Assembly (NCBI GenBank): GCA_009760855.2
Contig: WPIO01000100.1
Coordinates: 1,440,001-1,504,000 of the forward strand
From: Cristatella mucedo
Taxonomy: Eukaryota > Bryozoa > Phylactolaemata > Cristatellidae
Length of the DNA: 64,000 bases
Direction: 5' to 3'
The position numbers and the translations under genes were made by a program. This document shows positions 36,631-47,334 of the stretch, one piece after another. Position 1 is the stretch's first letter; each line of letters opens with the position of its first letter. Under the pieces are notes generated by a model. It was not told the DNA's origin. It was given only the letters and a program-made list of their open reading frames with translations, and made no database searches.

Positions 36631-37268
36631 CAAATGAAGTTCACACTCTATTACAATAAAATCAACTCAGTATAATTAGAAGAATGGATGGATTGGAAGG
36701 ACGGTTTCTAAAGAAGCGAGCGGCGGCTGCGGTTGCAGCAGCTGCGGCAGCGGTGAGCTGTACAGTTTGGTCCCGCTCGACGCCGCTAGGCACTCGTTTA
36801 TACCCGTCAAAGCGGGCATGCGCTACGACGTGCCGCGCATTCCTGCAAATGAGCGCTAAGCCTCGGAGGTCTACTGAGTATACCTCGAGCTCAAGAGATC
36901 TAGCTACGCCCTAATACGCACTAATTAAAGCGCGGAATACGAGCAAGGGCGGATTTAGGCGGTGGGGGCGCAGCCCGCCCTAAACCCTTAAACCTAAACC
37001 CTAAGCCCTAAACCCTAAACCCTAAACCCTAAACACTAAACCATAAACCCTAAATTCTAAGCCCTAACCCTAAATCCCAAACCCTAAATTCTAAAACATA
37101 AACCCTAAAACCCTAAACGCTAAACCCGAAACCGTAAAAGCCCTAAACTCTAAAAACCCTAAACACTAAACCCTAAAACCTAAACCCTAAACCATATACC
37201 GGGGGGATGTCGTACCCCAGGGGTAAATGTCCGGGGGTAAACGTCCAGGGGGAATGTCCGTACCCCTA
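36436..37268. repeat. Block bracketed by inverted GGACATTTCCCCC motifs
   Basis: Left bracket (36466-36566): aggacatttcccccgaacat and two further ggacattt-cccc units. Right bracket (37198-37268): gggggatgtcgtacccc, ggggtaaatgtccggggg and gggggaatgtccgtacccc, the reverse-complement pattern. Between them lie a TA run (36592-36627), an Ala-rich GC segment, an element end reading gggcggatttaggcggtggg (36947-36966) and the CCCTAAA array. It may be a single transposable unit, but no transposase is visible. Confidence 0.6.
36981..37196. repeat. Degenerate CCCTAAA (TTTAGGG-type) tandem array
   Basis: About 30 units of ccctaaa and variants (cctaaac, ccctaag, ccataaa, ctaaaac). The unit corresponds to a TTTAGGG telomere-like motif rather than the TTAGGG usual in animals. 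Degeneracy argues for an old interstitial array or an element component rather than a live telomere. Confidence 0.92.
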
Positions 37269-37493
37269 CACCATGAATACCACAAATTAGCCACAATTCA
37301 GACAGCCCTAGAGATTATTAGAGGTTCTTAACTACAACCTATATGTAGCGGATATGTAATACGTAATAATTAGTCTTACTCTGGGTTTCGAGCTTAAAAG
37401 TTGTGCTTTGAGCTTTGAACGAGTCAGATGTACTTTGGGCTTCGTGATAAGATAACGCTGTGGCTGTGTGTGCTGTAATATTTTTATAGTAAT

Positions 37494-37690
37494 AATAATA
37501 ATAATAATAATAATGCACTTGATTAAGCACCCTCAGAGAACTCAATCTATTTCTAGGCACTTTACATTTGCTGCAAAGGAAAATGCAATTGAATTGTGAG
37601 TAATATCATGTTTGATAAACAACATGAATAGCATGGTTAGGGGTGACATGCACAGGGTCAGCATGCAAATGTGCTGTGAACAAGTAGCCT
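37494..37690 (-). mobile_element. Alpha LINE 3' UTR, minus
   Basis: taataataataataataata tail, gcacttgattaagcaccctc, catttgctgcaaaggaaaat, ggttaggggtgacatgcaca and gtcagcatgcaaatgtg, then truncation. Confidence 0.86.
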
Positions 37691-38234
37691 CACTGTGGCT
37701 TTGAAATATGCTAAATATTATACCCGAGGACATCGACTGGTTGTAACCAGGTGCGGGTGACTGGTTGTTACAAGACCAAGGCGATTGGCTATACCAGGTT
37801 TCACTCAGGTACATGACCAGGTGTGAGCGATCTTGATTGCCGACGTGCACTGCTACCGCGGTGGAGACTTCTACCTGCTGCGATAGTGCCTGCGTGAATC
37901 GATAGTGCATCTGCAGCTAGGACTTTGAGGCGTCATAACAGAGACAATAACACACCCAGGATCCGCTGCAGAACCTAAACTGGCTTCTTTTCGATTACAC
38001 TCGGTATAAGATTTCAACTGTTGTCCTTAATTCAGCGGTGAAATGACCGGACACTCAAACAGATGCTATTTTTTGCGTGGCGAACCCGTCCAAACGGTGA
38101 ACTGGCAAGATCGAGCCTCGTTATAATGTAGGAAACACTCCGTCATCCCTCGCCAGAGTACCGCATACCGTCTTTAGCTTCCCTGGTCCCACAAATAACT
38201 GCGATACATCGCGATGCACCTACGATTCAGCGGC
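37691..38234. other. Unassigned
   Basis: A small duplicated word (gactggttgtaaccaggtgc / gactggttgttacaag) lies near 37735-37770. No gene seen. Confidence 0.3.
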
Positions 38235-39862
38235 GGGTAAACCCAAAACACATTTTTGTATAATGTGGAATCAAAATCACCGTACCACGACGCTTATTGT
38301 GGAAATGGTAGCTGTTTTAGTTTGAATGTGCAGGGAGGCTGGCTAATATGTAGGGTGGCTGGCTGGCCCGGGCCATCGGAGGCCATAGCGGAAGAGCAGC
38401 CATGCAGTATGCCATGAAATTATTTTGGTAAACCCGAGACACTGTTTTCAATAGTGCGGAATCAAAACTGCGGTTGCGCGTCTATTATGGAAATACGAGA
38501 TTTATCGCAGCTCAAAATTGCACGGTGGCCCTGGCCATTGAAGACCATTGCGTGAGAACGCGAATGCACGGTTATAGAAAATCTTTGGTTAAACCCGGAA
38601 CAATGTTGTCTATAAATTAAATTGAAAAATCACAGTAGTTCGATGCCTACTGTGGAAATTGCAGCTGTATCGTAGTCCGAAAATGTAGGACTGCTCATTG
38701 AGCCGGGTTACCGAAGATAGTTGCACAAGAACGCGCATGTGCGATCGCGTGAAATTTGTTGTATTAATCCGGATCACTGCTTTGTGTGACGTGGAATTAA
38801 AAACCGCAATAGTGCGATGCCTATTGCTGCAATAGCAATTGTATGACAATCTGAATATTCAGGCAGGCTGAATGGCCCGGACAAATGGAGGCCATAAATA
38901 AATAAATACAATAAAATCAATACTAGCTGATTTAACAGCCTTTTTGTGTGTAGCAACAGAAGGACCTTGACGGCTATCACCACCGCTTGAAGCGGCGATA
39001 AAGAATCACCCAACACAGGATTCGAACCCACGCCCTCGGGACCGAGGTCGTGAAAAGCAACCGCCTTACCTAGTGTGCCATCACGGCTCACCATAGAGTA
39101 AGAACAGGCAGGCGCCATGGCGTGCAACTCGATGGATAAATCCGGAACACTGCTCTGTAATGACGAATCAAAACCGTAGTTTCGCGAAGCTTTTGTAGAA
39201 ATGGCAGCTGTGTCTTAGCTTGAATATTTAGGGCTACTATTTGGGCCGGTCCATCAGAGGTCATAGTCTGAGAGTTCGCAGGCGAAATCGCCTGCGTTTT
39301 GGTGGGTAAACTTGACATATTGTTCTCTATCATTTGAAATAAAAACCACAGTTTCGCGAAACTTTTTTTGTGGAAATGGCAGCTTTGTTGCAGTTTAAAT
39401 GAGTGCCATCGCATGAAATTTGGTTGGTAATCCTGAAACACTATCATTTGAAGTGAAAAGCACAGCTGCACGACGATTTTTGTGGAAATAGCAGCTGTAT
39501 CGCAGTTCAATTGTTTAAGGCTGCCAACTAGGCAGGGCCACTGATGGCTATAGCACGAGAACACGCAAATGTAACCACATGAAATTCGATGTATTAAAGT
39601 GGAACACTGTTTTCTATAATCTGGAATCAAAACCGCAGCTTCGCGAAACTCTTTGTGGAAATGGCAGCTTAATTGCAGTATAAATGTTTTGGGCTTCTAT
39701 TTGGGCGAGGCCGTTGGAGGCGATAGCATGAGAACGACGCGGAAGCTCAATTGCATGAAATTTGGTTGGTAAAATTAGCATGCTTTCATCTATCATCTAT
39801 AATCAAAATCGCATTTTCTGACGTTTATTGTGGAAATACCCGATGTATCGCAGTGTATCGTG
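38235..39862. repeat. Diverged tandem repeat, period about 172 bp, about nine units
   Basis: The landmark ggaatcaaaa (or variant) recurs at about 38267, 38458, 38623, 38793, 39164, 39335, 39449, 39623 and 39799. Spacing is 191, 165, 170, then 371 (173 after removing a SINE), 171, 114, 174 and 176. Each unit also carries a tgtggaaat-gcagctgtatcg segment, a gg-ggccat segment, an agaacgcg-like word and catgaaatttggttggtaaa. The period is not a multiple of three, and frames are short and broken, so it is probably non-coding satellite DNA. Unit 7 is shortened. Confidence 0.85.
38897..39090 (-). mobile_element. SINE A inserted in the satellite
   Basis: (AAAT)n tail at 38896-38908, actagctgatttaacagcct, B-box complement ggattcgaaccca (39018-39030), hairpin ctcgggaccgaggtcgtg, A-box complement tacctagtgtgccatcacgg. 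Flanked by ccata at 38892-38896 and 39091-39095, a candidate target-site duplication. Confidence 0.87.
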
Positions 39863-40254
39863 ATACCACCCAGCTTCCGTCTCCACATCTTCGGAGACGG
39901 GTCAGCCATTTTGAGTAGCGGCGAGCAACAAGTCGGACAGCTAGGAAGGCAATATAGATTGAGATTCCAATTTTTCCTAGATACCGCGGAGGCGAGAAAT
40001 CTATATAATTTGTCAACCAGAAAGGCTGCAATGATCTGATCAGAGATGCTGGTCTTACCGAGTCCAGCGCAGAACTTCAGACATCTTGGCTCAAGAAGTT
40101 TCACTTCTCGGACGAAAGTGAGAAAGTAGCGGATCAGAGACAGCAGCACCAAATTCTTTTCAAGCTCTTCAGTTGGAAAGATTGGATGTGCTTCTGCAAC
40201 AATGTGGCCGGTCTATTCGAGGGTTTAGGAATCATCTGTGACCAGAGTGAATTC
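39863..40254. other. Unassigned
   Basis: A minus frame (40152-39793) of 119 codons runs into the satellite. It contains no motif I recognise and probably is not a gene. Confidence 0.3.
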
Positions 40255-40376
40255 AAGTGCCGCCTATTCATACACCATTCAATCATGCTTCCTTTCCAGC
40301 CTTTGTAAAGTGCCTAGAAAGCGATTAAGTTCTCTGAGAGCACTATACAAATGAAATGTGTTGTTATTCTTATTTT
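40255..40376 (+). mobile_element. Alpha LINE 3' tail
   Basis: caccattcaatcatgcttcc, tttgtaaagtgcctagaaag and gattaagttctctgagagca, ending in a TTATT-rich tail. Confidence 0.78.
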
Positions 40377-40564
40377 TGCATACAGCTCATCCAGGTCAGG
40401 TGCCTCGAAGCCATGCTGCTTTATAACGGGACTGCATACACACCGGTCTCTCCTTATGGCTCACTCTGTCCTCCTTAAAGAGCACTACGCAACGCTTGGT
40501 CTACGTAGGTGGTCAGAGGGGTCAAACTAGGGACCTAAGCTTCGAGCGAGTCGTTAAAATGTTA

Positions 40565-40756
40565 CTGAGTGCCTTTGAGTATGGCACACTAGGTAGAACG
40601 GTAGCTATCACGACCTCGGTCCCGAGGTCGTGGGTTCGATTCCTGCGGTGGGCGATTCTTTATCGCCACTGCATGCGGTGGTGATAGCCGTAAAGGCTCT
40701 TCTGTCGCTATACAAAAAGAGGCTGTTTAATCAGCAAGGATTTATTTATTTATTGG
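40565..40756 (+). mobile_element. SINE A, plus orientation, best-preserved copy
   Basis: A-box region tggcacactaggtagaacgg, then acgacctcgg and ccgaggtcgt separated by two bases (perfect hairpin), B box gggttcgattcc (40632-40643), body ggcgattctttatcgccact, tail ggctgtttaatcagcaagga and (ATTT)n to 40755. No open frame, as expected for an RNA polymerase III-type element. Confidence 0.9.
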
Positions 40757-41400
40757 AAACTTCAATATTGGGTCATTTCTGATGGGTCTTCAAGGTCGTT
40801 TCACAAAGTTTTAGTGCTTTCTTTGCCTATGGAACAACCGGGGACACTAAGGCGCACTGTAAAAAATGGGACTGGCCGCAGGGGACCGAGTTCGCGGTAG
40901 GGAAGGACAAAATCAAGCGGAAGCCACTCGCTAGGCTCTCGGAAGATGCTGCCGCCACGACTGCACATCCAGCTAGGCCTCATCGAGCAAATTTGTTTCA
41001 CCCCTTTAGACAATGAGTCATCAGCTTCAAGTTCCTTCAACGTGTCTGTCCGCAGCTGTTGTAGGCAAAGGTCAGCGCTGATATCTTCGTTGAAGCACAG
41101 ATAAAGCAGACCGTAGAGAGGAAAGTGACGGCTTCACCGAGAAGCTGAACTGGATGGAGAAAGTGGTTTTGGAACAGATTCGTTTCAGCGATTCACGGCA
41201 CTCTGGACAATCTCACAAGGCTGAAAACTACGAGCAGCTGAGCTGGTTCATGCTCTCATATGGAACTATGCTAAAAAACGGGGTGCAGAATTTCCGTCAG
41301 AAGTCATTCTTCATGCTCATCTTTAAAGATTCAAGGAGAGCACTGGAACTTATCCAGAAGAGCGAGGCGAGCGCTTTCAGCGTGATATAGTGGAAATTGA
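40757..41400. other. Unassigned open frames, possible decayed coding sequence
   Basis: The plus strand carries a frame at 41154-41390 (78 codons) and, upstream, a frame reading FFAYGTTGDTKAHCKKWDWP near 40820-40880. A minus frame covers 41040-40801. None matches a family I know. A gene relic or exon is possible but unsupported. Confidence 0.25.
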
Positions 41401-41671
41401 ACGTCGTTATCAATGGCGGTATACACAATTACGATATGTGATTACGCTTGCGGGCTTTTTCGAGAAAAGGGATTTGCAGTAAAGCCGCAAATCTAGAGCA
41501 TCTAATTAGCTCTGAATTCCTTTGATTAGCCATTTCACTTTTGTAAGACTTGAGAGTAAATGCGCGTTAATGTTGATTCATTTGGTGTGCTTTCTGACTA
41601 AATACGAACCACGATGCTCCAATCGGTCGGTTTTCTTTTCGTAAAGGGTTCATTTCAATTGAACCACTGAC
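41401..41671. other. Unassigned
   Basis: Nothing recognised. Confidence 0.3.
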
Positions 41672-42203
41672 TTAATAATAATAATAATAATATTGCACTT
41701 GATAAAGCGCCCTCAGAGAACTTAATCTCTTTCTAGGCGCTTTACATTTGCTGCAAAGTGATACGCAATAGAATAGTAAGTAAAATCATGCTTGAAAAAC
41801 AAACAAAATGAATAACATGGTTAGGGGTTACATGCACTGGGTCAGCATGCAAATGTGGTTAGTGGCAGCATGAACAGTGTCAGCACGCATAAGCACATCG
41901 AGGGCGAATCACAAGGACCCACTAAATGCTGTCCTAAATAGGTATGTTTTTAAGTTTCTTTTAAATGTGGTCAGGTCAGGGGATGTTCTGATGCAGGTCG
42001 GGAGGGAGTTCCAGGCTTTGGGAGCATACGAGCTAAATGCACGGTCTCCAAAGGATTTAAGGTTTGTACGAGGTATTTCTAGACTGTTGGATTCCGAAAA
42101 GCGAGTGGTACGATGCTTTGCCTGATGGGGTAGTATATCTGAAAGGTAGGCTGGAGCCATAGAATGAAGAGACCTAAAAGTGAGCGACAAAACCTTGAAG
42201 TCA
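41672..42203 (-). mobile_element. Young alpha LINE, C-terminus and complete 3' UTR
   Basis: (TAA)n tail, UTR, then (minus strand) an open reading of RTNLKSFGDRAFSSYAPKAW, SPDLTTFKRNLKTYLF and a stop after FSGSL (frame 42190-41909, 93 codons). Nearly identical by eye to 52011-52535. 5' truncation at about 42203 within aaccttgaagtca. Confidence 0.9.
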
Positions 42204-42715
42204 CAAAAGCCGAATTTCTAAGGAATAATGACCATTGTATGTACTGCTTAGCGCAGATAATTAGGAATTTACGCTTTCTAGCCAATGACAAAAATCAAGT
42301 TTCATAGCATAATCAATTAGTTATAAAACCCGCCAAATGTGATAAGTTATTATACTCTTGACACTAAATGCTCGTAATACAACAACAGCACATAATACGG
42401 GTCGAAAATAAATGTAACCTTATAATGAAAATAATATTAGCTCGTTTTATATAACGCCATATATGAAATAAATCTCTATCAAGACAAATTTTGACTCGCT
42501 GCATGAGAATCAATAACCAAGGATTAGTGACATGCATGTTATCAAGTCTGCAAAAGCAAACAAGTAACCTGTTTAGGTAGGCCTCCTTAGGCAAGCATGA
42601 AGACACTCATGGCCACTATTTTATTTACCTCCGGCTAAGGAGATGCTCCGGATTATGCACTGGCATGCACGCAAAGCACACGACAACATAAAACGACTAA
42701 TTCCAACCGTTGAAG
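42204..42715. other. Unassigned, AT-rich
   Basis: No element or gene recognised. Confidence 0.3.
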
Positions 42716-43015
42716 GAATCTGACTGGAACAGACGCGTCTTTAGCGGAGACTTAAATGCTGCAAGGTCATTGCAGGTGGTGACAGTAGCCAAAAGCTAGT
42801 TCAAGGCTTTCGGTGCATGCGAGCCGATGGCTAGATCACCAAAACATTTCAATTTAGTGCGAGGGAAGATAAGGTGGCTAGATGCTGATGCGCGGGTGGT
42901 GAGAGAGAACTGCGGAGGAAGTCAGTCAAGCGGCTGCCGCAAGCGAGTGTAGCGACCTGCCCGCCATACAGAGGATCTTGAAATCGACTCGATACTTGAT
43001 GGGGAGCCGGTGTGT
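42716..43015 (-). mobile_element. Old L2/CR1-like LINE C-terminus
   Basis: The minus strand carries HRLPIKYRVDFKILCMAGRS (alpha LPVKQRIDFKVLSLTFRSLH) and, after breaks, residues of the FGDLAIGSHAPKAL-type stretch and the SFK...FR end. Stops and frame changes throughout. Confidence 0.6.
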
Positions 43016-43049
43016 CTCAGACAGAAAAAGACAACACAGCTTTCTGATT

Positions 43050-43160
43050 TATCAGGCTCATATTTTTAGCGGCAGAAGAGCTTCGCATGCTCTGTCACCA
43101 CCTCTCGCAGTTGGTAATAGCGGATTGCCCGTTGCAGGATTCGAACCCTGGACGCGGTTT
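43050..43160 (-). mobile_element. Old SINE A-like fragment, minus
   Basis: ggcagaagagcttcgcatgc, caccacctctcgcagttggt, B-box complement ggattcgaaccctgg. Diverged; tail and A box are poorly kept. Confidence 0.5.
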
Positions 43161-44845
43161 GAGAAGATTGATAATATTGTCAATCCATGGGCTCTGACAT
43201 ACACGGACATTTTAATGACTTGGCAGCTACGCCGTTAACGGGAGACAAGACGAGCTACTGAGTTCTGCACCAATTGCAGACAAATAACTGTGAAGGCCAG
43301 GAGTCACGAAGAAAGAGAATTAGAGTAATCTGGACGTGACGTCACTTGCCGTACCAGCCGTAATGTACAGGCAATTATTTGGGCCATCGAGAGTTCTGGG
43401 TGAGTGATAACGCCGCTTCCAGGATTCCGAGCGGTGGATCGTCATGCCAGAATATGTCGCACGTTTTGTGACGCTTCCTGAACTAGTCGAGAGTTACGCG
43501 AAGCTAGCACTAGTATCGGAAGTGAGTTTGAACGATTTGTCAGCATGTGTCCAATGTTTCAAGTAGGAGCTAGGAATGTTAACTGAAGTACCGGATCGTC
43601 TAACAATCGCTAGATTAAATTTATGTACTAGGAAGTGTCAACCCTTTCAAATGGAAGGACAATACATCTTTATGTCATTGGCGGATCGGGTGTACGATCT
43701 GATCAGGAAAAGAGACTGTTATAGACTGACCAAAGCTAAGAAATGCAGGTCGAATGCGTGATATTTTGAGATTACGCACCTAGGACGGCGGTTTTCTAAG
43801 GGGGTTTCTTCCATAGCTGCCTCTCTCCATTAACTTAAGGGTAATAGTGTCAAGTTGTAATGGCTGACTGTAGCCGATGCCACGTTCAAACACTTGAAAT
43901 AAGCTTAAGCAACGGCACCTGTTTTTAAGTGTCTGGACCAGTGCCTTCCCTGTATCCTGTATTCCCTGTATCCTAGACTGTGACGCTAGCAACCTCAGGA
44001 TTGGTGATGTGCTGTCTCAGTGTAAAGATGAACATGCACAATTAGTAGCTTATTTCCGTTAAGTTGTAAATGTTCCGTAGAGAATCGCTGTAAGTCTTTG
44101 GTAACATTTTAGCCCTTAAAAAAAGTCTCTTGATTTCCAGCCGTCCCTTTGTGGGGCTTGCTTCACGATCTGCACTGACCACGTGGCCCAGAAGTGGTTT
44201 ACCATACACTCGAAGACATAATGAGAACTCACTAAGCTGATCGGAAAGCTTGACCAATGTAATAGATATTAGACAAAACAAAGTTACGACTGCCCACGGG
44301 AATGCCGTCATCCTGAGTCGTGGACCCTGTCCCGTTAAGTACAAGTATTTTGTCGACGAGGAAGTTGATCACTGTATTACTGTATGCTATCAGGGTTGAA
44401 GACGATGCAGATATGTTATGGATATAATGCATAGGCATGTTAGAGTAAAGACATAGGCATAGGAGGGGAAAGACCAGCAGTCACTGATATCGTGAAAAGC
44501 CAGTTTCGCGCTTCAAACGAGTAGGTCATCCCCACATCGAAGCCGCTAAATATTTTTGGTCACCACGGCACATGCATTAGTGATTGCTACAAACAAAATA
44601 AGCACCTTCAAACGGTCTGATTAAAATTTGGCTGACTGTGAAAGAATCTCGAAATTAGCTTCATAGTTCTGAGATGGATATACTTAGTCTAACCGGTACC
44701 AATTACTTATCTCAAAAGGCTACCGCCAACGGTCAAAGATCAAAGGTCGACCGTCAACCAGCTCATTCGCCGCTCCCAGTTCAGCACCTTACCAATGTTC
44801 CTCGTAGCAATGTAGCAGATCTCTTCTCTAGCTTTTTCGTCAGCA
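43161..44845. other. Unassigned
   Basis: No gene or repeat family recognised. A palindromic gtgacgtcac lies near 43337. Short frames only. Confidence 0.3.
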
Positions 44846-44849
44846 ACAG

Positions 44850-44936
44850 AGATAATAATGATAAAAATTATATCCATTTGTATAGCGCCCTCGGAGAACC
44901 TATTCTCTTTCTAGGTGCTTTACATATGCAGATAAG
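44850..44936 (-). mobile_element. SINE B/alpha-type 3' tail fragment, minus
   Basis: ataataatgataaaaattat, catttgtatagcgccctcgg, tctctttctaggtgctttac. Too short to assign to SINE or LINE. Confidence 0.65.
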
Positions 44937-45157
44937 ATCGGAGAGTCAATCCCCACTGGAGGAAGTCCCCGCTGGGCCCCTCTGCCTCAGTTTCCTCGAC
45001 TCCTGCCCATGATGCACCTCAATGTATGCCATGCCTTCAAGGCCTGCCGTCAGTGACCTCATCTCGAAGTTCGTCTTCTTCCTTCTCGAAGTTCTTCTTC
45101 ATTTCTTCTTTGTAATTACTAGACTAGTGGCCCTCTAGACTCTATAACCACCATTCT

Positions 45158-45420
45158 TATAATAATAATAATAATAATAATAATGCACTTGATAAAGCGC
45201 CCTCAGAGAACGCAATCTCTCTCTAGGCGCTTTACATTTGCTGCAAAGGGAAATGCAATTGAACGGTGAGTAAAATCATGCTTGATAAACAGACAAAATG
45301 AATAACATGGTTAGTGGTAACATGCACAGGGTCAGCATGCAAATGTGGTTAGTGGCAGCATGCACAGTGTCAGCACGCACAAGCACATCAAGGACGAATC
45401 ACAGGGACACACTAAATTCT
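45158..45420 (-). mobile_element. Alpha LINE 3' UTR, minus
   Basis: (TAA)n, gcacttgataaagcgccctc, gctgcaaagggaaatgcaat, ggttagtggtaacatgcaca, gtcagcacgcacaagcacat, truncated near 45420, just before another, older LINE in opposite orientation. Confidence 0.88.
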
Positions 45421-45424
45421 TCGT

Positions 45425-46610
45425 CGGAGATTCATAGATTGGCTGCTGTTCTGCGTAAATAATATCACAGATATGCCCATAGCTTCGCGTATTTTCCCTG
45501 TATCTTTCGAAAAGCCGATTGATTGTTAGGCCGGCCGCTCGTTAAGAAAGCAAAACTTGACCGGAAGAACTTAAGCAACTTTCAACTAGCGTCCCTCCTT
45601 CCAATTATATCAAAGACGCTGGAACGCGTATTTGTAGACCAGCTAAACTTTTACAATAAAACTTTAAGCATTACAAGTAAGCTCTAGTAATTGTTAGAGC
45701 AAACACACTCTGGTGAGTCAGCGCTGATGGAAATGATGAACGACCTTCTAGAAAATTTAGAGTACAGTCTTCCTAGTTGTTTCGCTCGATCTTTAGGCAG
45801 CGTTCAATATTATTGATCACCAACTCCTTCTCGAGCGTATCTCACCTCTCTCGGGCCACACTGGCGCTGCGCTGCAATGGTTTAGGTCCTACATCATGGA
45901 GAAACTTTAAGGTATTGATGTCGACTGGCAACAATTCTGTGCGCCTCTAAAGTACGGAAAATCTATGACCATAAATGCATGTCGTTGGTCCATTTCTGTT
46001 AGTAATTTATGCTCCCTATCTTGCCGATTTAATACCTAAGACAGATATAAGCATTCATTTTAATTTAGATAACACAAGCCAAAATCTGAACTCTGATCCC
46101 CCAGATTTCCAGATTGGCAAACTCTCTCAACTCATTTGCTGCGTGTACAGCCGATATTCGAAATTGATGTAAGCACGCTTTCTTAAATTGAATGAAGATA
46201 AAACCAACTTGCTAGTTATGAAAAAACCTTGTGTCGCCAAGAAATTGGAAAGCTCAACGCTCAAAATTGGCCCTGCCAGCATATCTACAGCAGCATAGGA
46301 ACGGAATCCGGCGTCCTGCTTCAAAGTGACTTTTGACTGCAAGACCACATTAGCTAAACTATCGAGCCTGCCTACTTTCAGATACGTACCATTGCAAAAT
46401 CCGGGCCTGCTTAGACAGCAATATCACATCAAAGTTGTTCAATCCATTTGTGACATCACCTCTTGACCTTTGTAACTTCCTACTCAGCGATATCCCGTTA
46501 TTCCGATATTCCGGCATAAAGGCGCTCGTAGTTGGTGCAAAACTCTGTAGCTCGTCCGCCGAGAGCATCGCAGAGTATGCCCGCGGCCGTGCAAGCCACT
46601 TAATCGGCAT
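45425..46610 (+). mobile_element. Old alpha-related LINE, reverse transcriptase domain, inactive
   Basis: Plus-strand segments in shifting frames: AAFNIIDHQLLLERI (palm motif A, normally LDLSAAFDTIDH), VVGPFLLVIYAPYLADLIP (motif B region) and SIHFNLDNTSQN (motif C, normally FYADDTQ). The catalytic YADD is NLDN at 46062-46073. Later pieces LFNPFVTSPLDLCNFLLSDI and KLCSSSAES match HAFVTSRLDFCNSLL and QNSAARL. It lacks the endonuclease and 3' UTR and has many stops. Confidence 0.8.
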
Positions 46611-46723
46611 CTCTTAATTAATACTTGGGGCTTGAGAGCATTAAACCACCAGCAAAGGACGAATCTACCCGGACCCGAAATCGTAGTGCCGGCTGGCAAA
46701 TGCTAAACATACTCGCCGTAGTG

Positions 46724-46892
46724 AGCCATGATGGTACACTAGGTGAGGCGGTTGCTTATCACGACCTCTGTCCCTAGGTCGTGGGTTCGAATCCTGCGGT
46801 GGGCGATTCTTTATTGTAGAAAGCTGCAGGCTGTGGTGATAGCCGTGAAGGCTCGACTGTCGCTATACAAAAGAGGCTGTTTAATCCGCCTC
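46724..46892 (+). mobile_element. SINE A, plus orientation
   Basis: gccatgatggtacactaggt (A box), hairpin region cctctgtccctaggtcgt, B box gggttcgaatcc (46782-46793), tail gaggctgtttaatccgcc. Confidence 0.88.
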
Positions 46893-47012
46893 ATTACTTC
46901 CAGTTGGCCGCCAGCAGGCGATGCGAGAGCATCGTCAATTCCGCCCCCGTTAAATTTCCGCTCACTAAAAACCAAGAGAAAAAACTTATATCAGTTTTTC
47001 CAGGAGAATAAA

Positions 47013-47152
47013 ATAAATAAATAAGTTCTAGCTGATTAAAAAGCCTCTTTTATATAGCGACAGAAGAGCCTTCACGGCTATCACCACCGCATGCAGTTGC
47101 AATAAAATATCGCCCACCGCGGGAATCGAACCCACGACCTCGGGACTGAGAA
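47013..47152 (-). mobile_element. SINE A, minus, head truncated
   Basis: (AAAT)n, ctagctgattaaaaagcctc, gcagttgcaataaaatatcg, B-box complement gggaatcgaaccca, cgacctcgggactgag. The A-box side is lost after 47152. Confidence 0.82.
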
Positions 47153-47334
47153 GCTAGATGCATTTCTGCTGACAGAGACGTTGATGACGCACTGCTCTGG
47201 TGGCTGAGTATCTGAGACAAAGCCCGCCCGGGCTCTCATTCTTTCAGTCAACGTGCTCTCGACTGGCTGGATATCTGCCGTTGTTCGTGAGTCTATTGGC
47301 TAAAAGACCTGTATTTCTTCGCATAGGTTGTCGT

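Noticed and set aside
36981-37196. Chromosome end or fresh telomere fusion
   Set aside because: Units are highly degenerate and sequence continues normally on both sides, including LINE copies.
38235-39862. A CRISPR-like array or repeat-protein gene
   Set aside because: Units of about 172 bp without constant repeats plus unique spacers, a period not divisible by three, and eukaryotic SINE and LINE context.
40757-41400. A DNA transposon transposase relic
   Set aside because: No catalytic DDE/DDD motif or zinc-finger pattern could be recognised; left as unassigned.
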